This document shows, one piece after another, positions 43,444 through 51,323 of a stretch of 64,000 bases of DNA (within the stretch, counting starts at the first letter, position 1; every line of letters begins with the position of its first letter). The notes beneath the pieces are model-generated. The model was not told where the DNA came from. It made no database searches and saw only the letters and a program-made list of their open reading frames with translations. The translations under genes and the position numbers were made by a program. The stretch is taken from NCBI GenBank assembly GCA_015056885.1, contig SVFL01000003.1, forward strand, positions 1 through 64,000, given 5' to 3'. Source of the DNA: Lachnospiraceae bacterium (GTDB taxonomy: Bacteria; Bacillota; Clostridia; Lachnospirales; Lachnospiraceae).

Positions 43444-44336
43444 GAGTCTGGAGTCGAAGCGAACAAAAGTACATAGAGGAACAAGAGTATAATAAAGAAC
43501 TGTTGGATTTTCTGTATCACACGGTTCCGGGACGGGCAATGCTTAAGACAGTAACCAATCCTATGGTATCTGAAATTAATGCATGGAAAGAGCGATTGCC
43601 GTCATCAGTGGGTAAGATTAAGCCATTTGTGGAACAGTATCATATTGATTTGTCGGAGTGTGAACGTAAGAATTTTCGTTCGTTTGATGATTTTTTTACT
43701 CGTAAACGTCCGTATCATACAGAGGCGGAAGATGACGAATTGATTGCAGTAGCGGATGCCCGACTGATTGCCCGTCCGGTATCTGATGGATTAATTCTCA
43801 GAGTGAAGAACAGTTCTTATACTTTGCGTGAACTGGTTGGATGTGAATTTGATATGACCCGGTATGAGGGTGGTACTTGTTTGATATATCGTCTTGCTAT
43901 GGAAGATTATCACAGATATGTGTATCTTGATGAAGGTCGTGTTGGTAAACAGGTGTCAATTCCGGGTCAGCTTCATACAATTCGTCCGGTTTCTGTACAA
44001 TGTAAAGCATATTCTTCCAATCATAGAATTTGTACACGATTGCATACTATGCGATATGGAGATGTGTTACAGATTGAAGTGGGTGCGCTTATGGTTGGTA
44101 AGATTCAGAATCACCCCGCTAAAAGATTTGTTCGCTTGCAGGAAAAGGGGTATTTTAGACATGGTGGTTCGACCATTCTGCAGTTTTTTGAACCTGGTGT
44201 AATTGCGTTGGACGAGGATATTCGAACGCAGTCTATGCGAGGGACCGAGTGTCTTGTGCATATTGGAGAGACAATTGGCAGACGGCAGAGTGTGGAAAAT
44301 TATCATCCGAATTATAAAAAGAATAATTATTGGTAA
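43440..44336 (+). CDS. psd: Phosphatidylserine decarboxylase
   Basis: Makes phosphatidylethanolamine from phosphatidylserine. The proenzyme self-cleaves to form a pyruvoyl group at the Ser of GGST (242-245, FRHGGSTILQF). His158 (MEDYHRYVY) and Asp107 (AVADARLIARP) match catalytic positions. FDDFFTRKRPY (82-92) is a further family block. The 298-residue length is that of the clostridial type. It begins in the PilZ stop codon, so translation is coupled. No pssA gene is visible nearby. Confidence 0.94.
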   Translation: MRVWSRSEQKYIEEQEYNKELLDFLYHTVPGRAMLKTVTNPMVSEINAWKERLPSSVGKIKPFVEQYHIDLSECERKNFRSFDDFFTRKRPYHTEAEDDELIAVADARLIARPVSDGLILRVKNSSYTLRELVGCEFDMTRYEGGTCLIYRLAMEDYHRYVYLDEGRVGKQVSIPGQLHTIRPVSVQCKAYSSNHRICTRLHTMRYGDVLQIEVGALMVGKIQNHPAKRFVRLQEKGYFRHGGSTILQFFEPGVIALDEDIRTQSMRGTECLVHIGETIGRRQSVENYHPNYKKNNYW

Positions 44337-44339
44337 AAA

Positions 44340-44369
44340 GAGCGCAGTTGGTTTTAATCAACTGCGCTC
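44340..44369. terminator. Bidirectional terminator between psd and tyrA
   Basis: GAGCGCAGTTG (44340-44350) and CAACTGCGCTC (44359-44369) pair perfectly with an 8-nt loop. The minus strand ends in TTTTTACC, a good tail for tyrA; the plus strand tail is poor. The right arm contains the last codons of tyrA. Confidence 0.8.
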
Positions 44370-45458
44370 GTATACTGTATAGCCTTTGTGTGTCAGAATT
44401 TCTTTTGCTTTCGCAATAGTATCCTCGTTGTAGAACTCAATACGTAATACACCACCCTCGGATTCACGGTTATGGGCAATTCCGATATTTTTGATACTGA
44501 TATTGTTCAGGGCAAGAATGGTTGCAATTGCAGCCAGTGCACCGGGTTCATCTGCAATATCAATCTGGATTGCATAGTCGCGCTTGATGGGACCGCTGGA
44601 GGTATTGATAAAGGAATCACGGTAGATTCGTGCATTGTCAAAAAATGAATGGAGTTCGTTTCCGTCTTTTGCATCCAGTTTTTCTCGGATTGCACACAGG
44701 GCATTGATATAGTCAGTTAACAGACTGGAAATGTTTTCGGTGTTGGTCAGGCAAATCTGTTGCCACATAACCGGAGAGGAGGAAGCGATACGTGTAATGT
44801 CCTTAAAGCCGCCTGCAGCAACCATTTTCATAATACCATCCTCGGAATCGGATGATTCCACCAGGTTTACAAGAGCTGATGCAATTACATGAGGTAAATG
44901 ACTGATGGCTGCGGTGACATAGTCATGCTGCTTACAGTCCAAAACCAAAGGGATTGCGCCCAAGGTAGTTACCAGTTCCCGGTAAGCTTCCAGTTTATCT
45001 GAGGAGACGGAAGTAGTGGGGCTGAGTATGTAATAGGCATTTTCCAAAAGAATTGCTTTGGAATTGATATAGCCTACGCGTTCGCTGCCGGCCATGGGGT
45101 GTCCGCCGATAAATTGAGCCTGCAGGCCTACGGATTCGACAGCCTCATGAATGCCGGTTTTTACACTTCCTACATCGGTGAGAAGACACTCCGCAGAAAT
45201 GATGTTTTTAATGGCTTTGAGATTATCATCATTTTTTTGCACCGGTGCACATAAAAAAAGATAATCGCAAGGGGTGAAGGTCTCGTCGATAGCCGGTGCG
45301 GCGGTGTTGATAACGCCGTCCAACAAAGCGGCTTCAAGAGATGCCTGATTAATATCGAATGCGATAATATGGGACTGGGGAAGCTTTTCGCGGATAGCTC
45401 TTGCGATGGAGCCACCGATTAAACCTAAGCCGATAAATCCGAAGGTAGTTGTGTTCAT
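44358..45458 (-). CDS. tyrA: Prephenate dehydrogenase with C-terminal ACT domain
   Basis: Converts prephenate to 4-hydroxyphenylpyruvate for tyrosine. The NAD-binding motif GFIGLGLIGGSIARAI is at 7-22. HPMAGSERVGYINSKAIL (about 119-136) carries the catalytic His. DYVTAAISHLPHVIASALVN (about 183-202) is also conserved. An ACT regulatory domain (about 295-366, YAIQIDIADEPGALAAIA) suggests feedback control by an aromatic amino acid. AGAGAGGAT precedes the ATG. It is a lone gene with its own promoter. Confidence 0.95.
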   Translation of the reverse strand: MNTTTFGFIGLGLIGGSIARAIREKLPQSHIIAFDINQASLEAALLDGVINTAAPAIDETFTPCDYLFLCAPVQKNDDNLKAIKNIISAECLLTDVGSVKTGIHEAVESVGLQAQFIGGHPMAGSERVGYINSKAILLENAYYILSPTTSVSSDKLEAYRELVTTLGAIPLVLDCKQHDYVTAAISHLPHVIASALVNLVESSDSEDGIMKMVAAGGFKDITRIASSSPVMWQQICLTNTENISSLLTDYINALCAIREKLDAKDGNELHSFFDNARIYRDSFINTSSGPIKRDYAIQIDIADEPGALAAIATILALNNISIKNIGIAHNRESEGGVLRIEFYNEDTIAKAKEILTHKGYTVYERS

Positions 45459-45519
45459 AAAATCCTCTCTTTCAGCCTGATTCTTTATTCATAAGACAGG
45501 CGAAACGGTTATATATTTT

Positions 45520-45548
45520 ACTATATCACTTTAAAGCGTGAAAATCAA
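45520..45548 (-). promoter_or_regulatory. Candidate tyrA promoter
   Basis: On the minus strand TTGATT (45543-45548), 17 bp, TATAGT (45520-45525), 62 bp before the tyrA ATG. Confidence 0.5.
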
Positions 45549-45602
45549 CAAGCTTTTGTTTAAAAAATTTGAATTAATTTATACAAAAATACTAACAATT
45601 AC

Positions 45603-45631
45603 TTGTAATTTTGCAAAATATTTAGTAAAAT
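45603..45631 (+). promoter_or_regulatory. Candidate promoter of the EF-G-like gene
   Basis: TTGTAA (45603-45608), 17 bp, TAAAAT (45626-45631). It faces away from the tyrA promoter within the 248-bp spacer 45459-45706. The leader to the ATG is about 70 nt. Confidence 0.5.
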
Positions 45632-45706
45632 AAGCTATGGGGTTTGAAAAAGCGACTGATAAAGCGGATGAAAGCCCTAAAAAGACGGAAAATCGGAGGG
45701 CAACAC

Positions 45707-47800
45707 ATGAAAGTTTATACAACTGACAAGATTCGTAATGTGGTATTGTTGGGCCATGGAGGCAGTGGTAAGACCAGTCTTGCAGAGGCCATGGCGTATT
45801 TGTCCGGTATCACCTCCCGTATGGGTAAGGTTGCGGACGGCAACACGGTGAGCGATTACAGTAAGGAAGAGCAAAAGAGACAGTTCTCTATCAGTACTTC
45901 CGTGATTCCTATTGAATGGGAAGGTTATAAGATTAATATTCTGGATGCTCCCGGATATTTTGATTTTGTGGGTGAGGCAGAGGAAGCTATCAGCGCAGCC
46001 GGTGCAGCAATTATCGTTGTAAACGGTAAGGCAGGTATCGAAGTGGGTACTCAGAAGGCATGGGAGCTGTGTGAGAAGTATAAGATTCCCCGTTTTATCT
46101 ATGTTTCCAATATGGATGTAGACAATGCTTCCTTCCGTCAGGTTGTGGAAGATATGACAGAATTGTACGGCAAGAAGATGGCTCCGTTCCATCTGCCTAT
46201 TCGTGAAGACGAGAAGTTTGTAGGTTACATAAATGTAATTTCTGAAACCGGTAATCGTTGGCAAGGCAAAGAAGTTGTTGCATGTGATGTGCCTGAGTAC
46301 AATAAGCCTAATCTGCAGATTTGTCGTGATACATTGATGGAAGCTGTTGCAGAGACCAGTGAAGAGTTTATGGAGCGTTATTTTGGTGGTGAGACTTTCT
46401 CAGAGGCAGAGATTCGTGCAGCACTTCGTACCAATGTTTGTGATGGCAGCATCGTTCCTATGACTATGGGTTCCAATACATTGTGTCAGGGTGTTTATAC
46501 TTTGTTGGATGATATTATCAAGTATATGCCTAGCCCTGAGAACCGTGAGGTTGCAGGTATCAATATGAAGACCAATGAAATCTATCATGCAGATTATGAT
46601 TTCTCCAAGGCGAAGTCTGCTTATGTATGGAAGACTCTTGTGGATCCCTTTATTGGTAAGTATTCCCTTATTAAAGTAAACTCCGGTGTTTTGAAAGCGG
46701 ATGATGTGCTTTATAACGTGGATAAGGATATTGAGGAGAAAGTTGGTAAGCTTTATGTGCTGCAGGGCAATAAACCCATCGAAGTTCCTGAACTTCATGC
46801 CGGTGATATCGGTGCTCTTGCAAAATTGTCAGGTGCCCGTACAGGTAATAGCTTATCTACTAAGGCGACTACTATTAAGTATGGTCAGGCAGAAATTTCG
46901 ACTCCTTATACTTATATGCGTTATAAACCCAAGAATAAAGCAGATGTTGATAAGTTGTCCCAGGCGCTTCAGAAGCTTGGCCATGAAGATCAGACAATGA
47001 AAGTGGTCAATGATGCAGAGAATCGTCAGTTGCTTCTGTATGGTATGGGCGATCAGCATCTTGAAATCATTGTCAGCAGACTTTTGAATGAATATAAGGT
47101 TGAGGTTGAACTGAGTAAACCTAAGATTGCTTACAGAGAGACTGTTCGTAAGAATTCAGATGTAGAGTATAAGTACAAGAAGCAGTCCGGCGGACATGGT
47201 CAATATGGTCATGTTAAGATGCGTTTCTCACCTGCGGATGATTTGGAAGTACCTTATGTATTTGAACAGGAAGTTGTCGGTGGTGCGGTACCCAAGAACT
47301 TCTTCCCTGCGGTTGAGAAGGGCTTGCAGGAATCTGTGGTAAAGGGACCTTTGGCTGCCTATCCCGTAGTGGGTGTTAAAGCAGTATTGTATGATGGATC
47401 ATATCATACAGTGGATTCATCTGAGATGGCGTTTAAGATGGCTACCATTCAGGCGTTTAGAAAAGGCTTCATGGAAGCACATCCTGTTTTGCTTGAGCCG
47501 ATTGCATCTCTGAAGGTTACGGTTCCTGATGCATATACCGGTGATGTTATGGGTGATTTGAATAAACGTAGAGGCCGTGTGTTGGGTATGAATCCTTTGA
47601 ATGGCGGCAAGCAGATTATCGAGGCAGATATTCCTATGAGTGGGTTGTTTGGATATTGTACGGATTTGCGTTCCATGACAGGTGGCCGTGGCGAATATTC
47701 CTATGAATTCGCGCGCTATGAGCAGGCTCCTTCCGATGTACAGGAGAAGGAAGTGGCTGCGAGAGCTGCTAAGGTTGCAGAAAACAGTATAGACGAATAA
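45707..47800 (+). CDS. EF-G-like translational GTPase with altered G4 motif
   Basis: A 697-residue protein with full EF-G/TetM architecture. G1 is GHGGSGKT (16-23) and G3 is DAPGYFDF (80-87). The G4 position reads YVSNMDVD (SNMD at 134-137) instead of NKxD. The IV domain (about 470-590, SGGHGQYGHVKMRF) and V domain (about 600-690, MTGGRGEYSYEFARYEQ) are present. ATG 45707 follows GGAGGG; an upstream ATG at 45644 lacks a site. This belongs to the second, non-canonical EF-G class in Firmicutes, not the essential fusA. Function unproven. Confidence 0.9.
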   Translation: MKVYTTDKIRNVVLLGHGGSGKTSLAEAMAYLSGITSRMGKVADGNTVSDYSKEEQKRQFSISTSVIPIEWEGYKINILDAPGYFDFVGEAEEAISAAGAAIIVVNGKAGIEVGTQKAWELCEKYKIPRFIYVSNMDVDNASFRQVVEDMTELYGKKMAPFHLPIREDEKFVGYINVISETGNRWQGKEVVACDVPEYNKPNLQICRDTLMEAVAETSEEFMERYFGGETFSEAEIRAALRTNVCDGSIVPMTMGSNTLCQGVYTLLDDIIKYMPSPENREVAGINMKTNEIYHADYDFSKAKSAYVWKTLVDPFIGKYSLIKVNSGVLKADDVLYNVDKDIEEKVGKLYVLQGNKPIEVPELHAGDIGALAKLSGARTGNSLSTKATTIKYGQAEISTPYTYMRYKPKNKADVDKLSQALQKLGHEDQTMKVVNDAENRQLLLYGMGDQHLEIIVSRLLNEYKVEVELSKPKIAYRETVRKNSDVEYKYKKQSGGHGQYGHVKMRFSPADDLEVPYVFEQEVVGGAVPKNFFPAVEKGLQESVVKGPLAAYPVVGVKAVLYDGSYHTVDSSEMAFKMATIQAFRKGFMEAHPVLLEPIASLKVTVPDAYTGDVMGDLNKRRGRVLGMNPLNGGKQIIEADIPMSGLFGYCTDLRSMTGGRGEYSYEFARYEQAPSDVQEKEVAARAAKVAENSIDE

Positions 47801-47829
47801 AATAACTAGCGAAAGACAAGGTGAGGGAA

Positions 47830-48615
47830 ATGGTTAAAATTCAAGATTTCTGTGATATGAGAAAGTTTGAGGAGATTATGAATAACTGGGCGAAGAGTAC
47901 CGGACTGGCAACGGTTGCGGTGGGTGCAGACGGTGAGTATATCAGTGACTGTTATAATTTTACAGACTTTTGTATTAAACTGACCCGCGGCAGTCAGGAA
48001 GGCTGCAGACGTTGTGTGAAGAATGACCAAGAGGGTAAAGGGGTATATAATTGCCACGCAGGATTAGTGGATTTTGGTATTCCCATCACCTTGGAAGATG
48101 GTACTGTGCTGGGCAGTGTTATTGGTGGTCAGGTTCTTCCTGAGAATCCGGACGAGAATCGTTTCAGAGCAACGGCACGAGAGTTGGGGATTGACGAAGA
48201 TGCTTATATCAGAGCACTTCATAAGGTAAAAGTAAAAACCCGTGATGAGATTGAAGCATCGGCTAATTTACTTGGTGATGTAATTAATATGTTCGTGCGT
48301 ACCAGCTATGTGTCTTATATGAATTCTGATTTGATTAACGGCTTGAAGGAAGGAATCCAGAATGCTATCGTGGAGATTGATGCCGCGAATGCAAGTGCAC
48401 AGAAGATTGCCGGATTCGGTAGCAAGCAGCGTATTCTGGCTCTGAATGCCTCCATTGAGGCGGCACGTGCCGGTGAGGCCGGAAGAGGCTTTGCGGTGGT
48501 AGCAGAGGAGGTTCAGACCTTGGCTCAGGGCATGGATGTAGCCAGTCAGGAGATTAAGGCTGCACTTGGCAAGGCAACCAGGACAATTCACAGCTTGAAT
48601 CGAAATGCAATTTAA
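47830..48615 (+). CDS. Minimal soluble chemoreceptor with PocR-type sensor
   Basis: No membrane segment. The N-terminal PocR/sensory domain (about 1-160) has [19 protein letters not shown], with paired Cys suggesting metal or redox sensing, and [14 protein letters not shown]. The C-terminal part (about 175-261) holds only the tip of the MCP signalling hairpin, [18 protein letters not shown] and [12 protein letters not shown], enough for CheA/CheW contact. Most of the methylation helices are absent. ATG 47830 follows AAGGTGAGGG. It lies 29 nt after the EF-G-like stop, in a likely operon. Confidence 0.88.
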   Translation: MVKIQDFCDMRKFEEIMNNWAKSTGLATVAVGADGEYISDCYNFTDFCIKLTRGSQEGCRRCVKNDQEGKGVYNCHAGLVDFGIPITLEDGTVLGSVIGGQVLPENPDENRFRATARELGIDEDAYIRALHKVKVKTRDEIEASANLLGDVINMFVRTSYVSYMNSDLINGLKEGIQNAIVEIDAANASAQKIAGFGSKQRILALNASIEAARAGEAGRGFAVVAEEVQTLAQGMDVASQEIKAALGKATRTIHSLNRNAI

Positions 48616-48656
48616 TGTGTTCTGAGATTTGTGGTAATTAGCAATTGAAATGTAAA

Positions 48657-48690
48657 AACCCCGCAGTTGGTGAATACCGGTTGCGGGGTT
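48657..48690. terminator. Bidirectional terminator hairpin
   Basis: A 14-bp stem (48657-48670 with 48677-48690, three G-U pairs) and a 6-nt loop. On the minus strand the tail is GGGGTTTTTACATT, a good terminator for the leftward gene at 48721. On the plus strand the tail is only moderately T-rich (AAATTCCTTTTG). Confidence 0.75.
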
Positions 48691-48720
48691 AAATTCCTTT
48701 TGTTCTGAGAGTTTGTTCCG

Positions 48721-49026
48721 TTATTTCATATGTTGGTTATAAATTTTATCAATCTGTTCCAATTCTTCGGGGGTGCTATATTTACGGATGGCTGCAATGG
48801 CCGCTTGTAACTCTTGGGGGGAGAAGGAGAGATTGGCGGCTTGGGCCTGCTTTATTACAGGCATCATTACACGTAACATTGCGGCTTGATTATTTCCGGC
48901 ATTTAGGTTTTGTTTACGCAGATTGGCATCGTGAAATATTTTGTTCAAAAAATTCAGCTTGGCTTCAGGAATATCCTTTACCAGTTCGTCCTCCATCCAG
49001 GCAGGTCGTGCGTTTTGTTCGGACAT
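48721..49026 (-). CDS. Small hydrophilic protein of unknown function
   Basis: A 101-residue protein, Ala/Gln/Asn-rich and helical, beginning MSEQNARPAWMEDELVKDIP. No signal peptide, membrane segment or known motif is visible. AAAGGAGATTTGC lies before the ATG, so translation is likely. It sits 19 nt after the stop of the Met-rich gene at 49552, so they form a pair. I do not recognise the family. Confidence 0.65.
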   Translation of the reverse strand: MSEQNARPAWMEDELVKDIPEAKLNFLNKIFHDANLRKQNLNAGNNQAAMLRVMMPVIKQAQAANLSFSPQELQAAIAAIRKYSTPEELEQIDKIYNQHMK

Positions 49027-49045
49027 AGCAAATCTCCTTTATGAT

Positions 49046-49552
49046 TTAATTTGATTCATTGGGTGATGAGAATATACCTTGCATCATATTCATCATATCC
49101 ATCATTTGTGACATATCCATTCCCTGTGACATATTCATCATTTGGGAAAAATCCGGTCCGCCATTTTCTGTTCCGGAGAACATTTCCGGGGCTATTTCCC
49201 TTAGAACTTCAATCATTTCCATCATTTCCTGCATGTTTTCGAAAGTCTGAAACATGTTTTTTATGTTTTGCAGATGTTCCTTTTCTTCCGGACGGCAAAA
49301 CGGATACATTTCATCCAAAAGAGCAGTGAGAGGACCGGGACCATCCGCCGATTGACAAGGAGAGACAGAAAGTGCAGGATGGTTGGTTACCATTTTCATT
49401 GTGTGCTGAAGTTCCATGAACTTTATATAAATCGCTATTTTACCTTGTACAGTAGGATCCATGTAGCCGACAAGGAGTTTTAGCATTTGTATATGGTTGG
49501 TAGTAAAAAGGGAATCAAAGGCCAATACCCGGTCTGATTGATGGTTATCCAT
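49046..49552 (-). CDS. Met-rich helical protein of unknown function
   Basis: A 168-residue protein beginning MDNHQSDRVLAFDSLFTTNH. The first 110 residues are mixed helical (LKLLVGYMDPTVQGKIAIYI). The C-terminal 35 residues are a Met/Asp/Gln-rich low-complexity tail, FSQMMNMSQGMDMSQMMDMM. No membrane segment or known domain. AGGAGG lies before the ATG. A sporulation-type promoter candidate precedes it (49586-49614). Function unknown; a spore- or coat-related role is only a guess from the promoter. Confidence 0.65.
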   Translation of the reverse strand: MDNHQSDRVLAFDSLFTTNHIQMLKLLVGYMDPTVQGKIAIYIKFMELQHTMKMVTNHPALSVSPCQSADGPGPLTALLDEMYPFCRPEEKEHLQNIKNMFQTFENMQEMMEMIEVLREIAPEMFSGTENGGPDFSQMMNMSQGMDMSQMMDMMNMMQGIFSSPNESN

Positions 49553-49585
49553 GAGGCCTCCTGTGCAGGGAATGATTGTCTATGT

Positions 49586-49614
49586 ATTTTATGCATGAGC
49601 TAATTAAAATATGG
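49586..49614 (-). promoter_or_regulatory. Candidate sigma-E-type promoter of the Met-rich gene pair
   Basis: On the minus strand, CCATATT (49608-49614) and CATAAAAT (49586-49593) are 14 bp apart. This resembles the Bacillus sigma-E consensus (KMATATT, 14-15 bp, CATACANT), with one mismatch in each box. The predicted leader is about 28 nt. Confidence 0.35.
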
Positions 49615-49619
49615 CAAAA

Positions 49620-49639
49620 CAGGCTCCCGGAGGAGCCTG
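49620..49639 (-). terminator. Terminator of the Cys-rich gene
   Basis: CAGGCTCC (49620-49627) and GGAGCCTG (49632-49639) form a perfect 8-bp stem with a 4-nt loop. On the minus strand TTTTGCC follows. It lies 15 nt past the stop codon. Confidence 0.75.
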
Positions 49640-49653
49640 CCTTTAAAATCTGA

Positions 49654-49935
49654 TTAGCAGCAAGAATTGCAGTTGCAGGAGCAATTGTCGTTGCAGTTGT
49701 TGCTGTTATTGCCGCCGCAGAAGCAACTGATGAGGAGAATCCAAATCAGCCAGTCGCAACAGTTGTTATTGTTGCCACAGCTGCTGCCGCCAAGAATGCC
49801 GCCTCCATTGCCGCAACCGCCACCGCAGAAGAGCAGAAGCAGGATAATCCACATGCAGCTGTTGCCGCTGCCGTTGCCGCCAAGAATGTTGGAACCACAG
49901 CCGCAGCTGCAGTTGTTAGAATACAAATTTCCCAT
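49654..49935 (-). CDS. Small Cys/Gly/Asn-rich protein with two hydrophobic cores
   Basis: A 93-residue protein containing two copies of a W-I-I/L-L-L-hydrophobic-C-G-G core (CMWIILLLLFCGGGCGNGGG, about 27-46; and DWLIWILLISCFCGG, about 60-74), flanked by Cys-Asn-Gly stretches (NCSCGCGS, NCNDNCSCNCNSCC). It resembles the lineage-type proteins annotated as high-cysteine 'chorion class' HCB proteins. TTGGAGGC lies before the ATG. A CATACAAT box upstream suggests sporulation-type control. The duplicated core suggests internal duplication. A surface or coat role is a guess. Confidence 0.75.
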   Translation of the reverse strand: MGNLYSNNCSCGCGSNILGGNGSGNSCMWIILLLLFCGGGCGNGGGILGGSSCGNNNNCCDWLIWILLISCFCGGNNSNNCNDNCSCNCNSCC

Positions 49936-49974
49936 AGTTAATTGCCTCCAAATTTAGAAGTTTATTTATGATGT

Positions 49975-49982
49975 ATTGTATG
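49975..49982 (-). promoter_or_regulatory. Candidate sporulation-type -10 box of the Cys-rich gene
   Basis: On the minus strand CATACAAT matches the sigma-E -10 consensus fully, with a leader of about 33 nt. The -35 region is weak (AAACATA at about 14-nt distance), so this is tentative. Confidence 0.3.
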
Positions 49983-50058
49983 CGTCGGGGGATGTCTATG
50001 TTTCCCCGTTTGGAATAAATTTCTTTGAAAGTTATTGGTACAAGATATGGAAAAACAC

Positions 50059-50086
50059 TTGCATTAATTGCGAGATATAGTAAAAT
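50059..50086 (+). promoter_or_regulatory. Candidate promoter of the sortase operon
   Basis: TTGCAT (50059-50064), 16 bp, TAAAAT (50081-50086), about 50 nt before the sortase start. Confidence 0.45.
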
Positions 50087-50137
50087 AGATATGATAAGAT
50101 AAATTGGAATAAGTATGTGTATAAGCAGGATGATAAT

Positions 50138-51319
50138 ATGGCTCAGAATGAATATAGTGTGGAAGGAAGAGTCTTTCGCACAGAGGCAGATTATAAGCGT
50201 GCCCTGCGGGATAAAGAAGTAATAGACCGGCTTAGAGCAGAGTCGGAAGGATTCACAGGTGCAAAGCTTGAACAGTTGCGGGATGATGTGCGTAACGGTA
50301 AATATAAATTTTATACTCTGTTAGGCCAGGATTTTGAAGATGAATTGATTGAGCGTATCAAGCGCGGAAGTCAGACTTCGGTTGGCTCAAAAGGAAAAAC
50401 TTTAAAGAAGTCTGCTAAGGGTGGAAAAAATGCCGCCGGGAGTAAGTCCCGAAACGGGAAGAACGGTTCCGAAGTGGTTGTCTCACAAGAGGCGGTTTTA
50501 GAAGAACTTAAGAGACAGGAGAAACGCCGTAAAAGGACAATTTTTGCCTGTGCAGTAGTTGCCGTGGTGTGTTTGGGATATTTTGCGGTATACTCCTTTT
50601 TTTTACAGAGAACAGAGGCAAGTTATGATGAGCTTCTTGCGCTGAAGGAGAAACCGACAGTTTCCGCTACGGCATTTCCTGAGGATGAGGTTGTTATCAA
50701 TTATACCAATGATGAGGACTGGGAAGTACCGGAAGTTCTTGATGAATATAAAATTTTATTAAAAAAGAACAAAAAGCTAATCGGATGGGTCAAAATTGAC
50801 GATACATATATAGATTACCCTGTCATGCAAACATCTGACAACGAATATTATCTGGATCATAATCTGAATCAGGAATATGACAAGAATGGCTCCATTTTTA
50901 TGGACAAGGATTGTGATGTGATTAAGCCAAGTACCAACTTGATTTTGTATGGTCATCACATGCAGAGTGGGAAGATGTTTGGTGATTTGGATAAATACAG
51001 CAATAAGTCCTATTATGAAAAGCATAAATACATAGAATTTGATACAATTTATGAAAAAGGCGTTTATGAAGTGATGTATGTATTCCGCTCACGGGTTTAC
51101 AGTGAGCAGGATGTAGTGTTTAAGTACTATCAGTTTATTGATGCGATGAGTGAAGTGGAATTTAATTCCAACATGAAAGAAATGGCGGCCGTGTCGCTTT
51201 ATGACACCGGCGTAACCGCCAGCTACGGAGACAGACTTTTGACGTTATCAACCTGTGATTATCAGGAGAAGAACGGAAGGTTTGTGGTAGTAGCCAAAAA
51301 GGTAGCGAAAAAGGAGTAG
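50138..51319 (+). CDS. Class B sortase with long cytoplasmic N-terminus
   Basis: A transpeptidase that links surface proteins to peptidoglycan. Catalytic triad: His273 (LILYGHHMQSG), Cys373 (LTLSTCDYQ) and Arg381 (KNGRFVVVA). GWVKIDDTYIDYPVMQT is typical of class B. A single membrane helix lies at about 134-156 (TIFACAVVAVVCLGYFAVYS). Ahead of it is a charged cytoplasmic region of about 130 residues (two segments: VFRTEADYKRALRDKEVIDR, then a Lys/Gly/Ser-rich basic linker), which most sortases lack. ATG 50138 is preferred to GTG 50117 (AGGA upstream). The substrate gene starts 4 nt after its stop. Confidence 0.92.
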   Translation: MAQNEYSVEGRVFRTEADYKRALRDKEVIDRLRAESEGFTGAKLEQLRDDVRNGKYKFYTLLGQDFEDELIERIKRGSQTSVGSKGKTLKKSAKGGKNAAGSKSRNGKNGSEVVVSQEAVLEELKRQEKRRKRTIFACAVVAVVCLGYFAVYSFFLQRTEASYDELLALKEKPTVSATAFPEDEVVINYTNDEDWEVPEVLDEYKILLKKNKKLIGWVKIDDTYIDYPVMQTSDNEYYLDHNLNQEYDKNGSIFMDKDCDVIKPSTNLILYGHHMQSGKMFGDLDKYSNKSYYEKHKYIEFDTIYEKGVYEVMYVFRSRVYSEQDVVFKYYQFIDAMSEVEFNSNMKEMAAVSLYDTGVTASYGDRLLTLSTCDYQEKNGRFVVVAKKVAKKE

Positions 51320-51323
51320 GAAG

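Noticed and set aside
45429..45436. Exact GCCGATAA, resembling a sigma-28 -10 element
   Set aside because: It lies inside the tyrA coding frame, and the nearest TAAA upstream is only 5 nt away instead of about 15.
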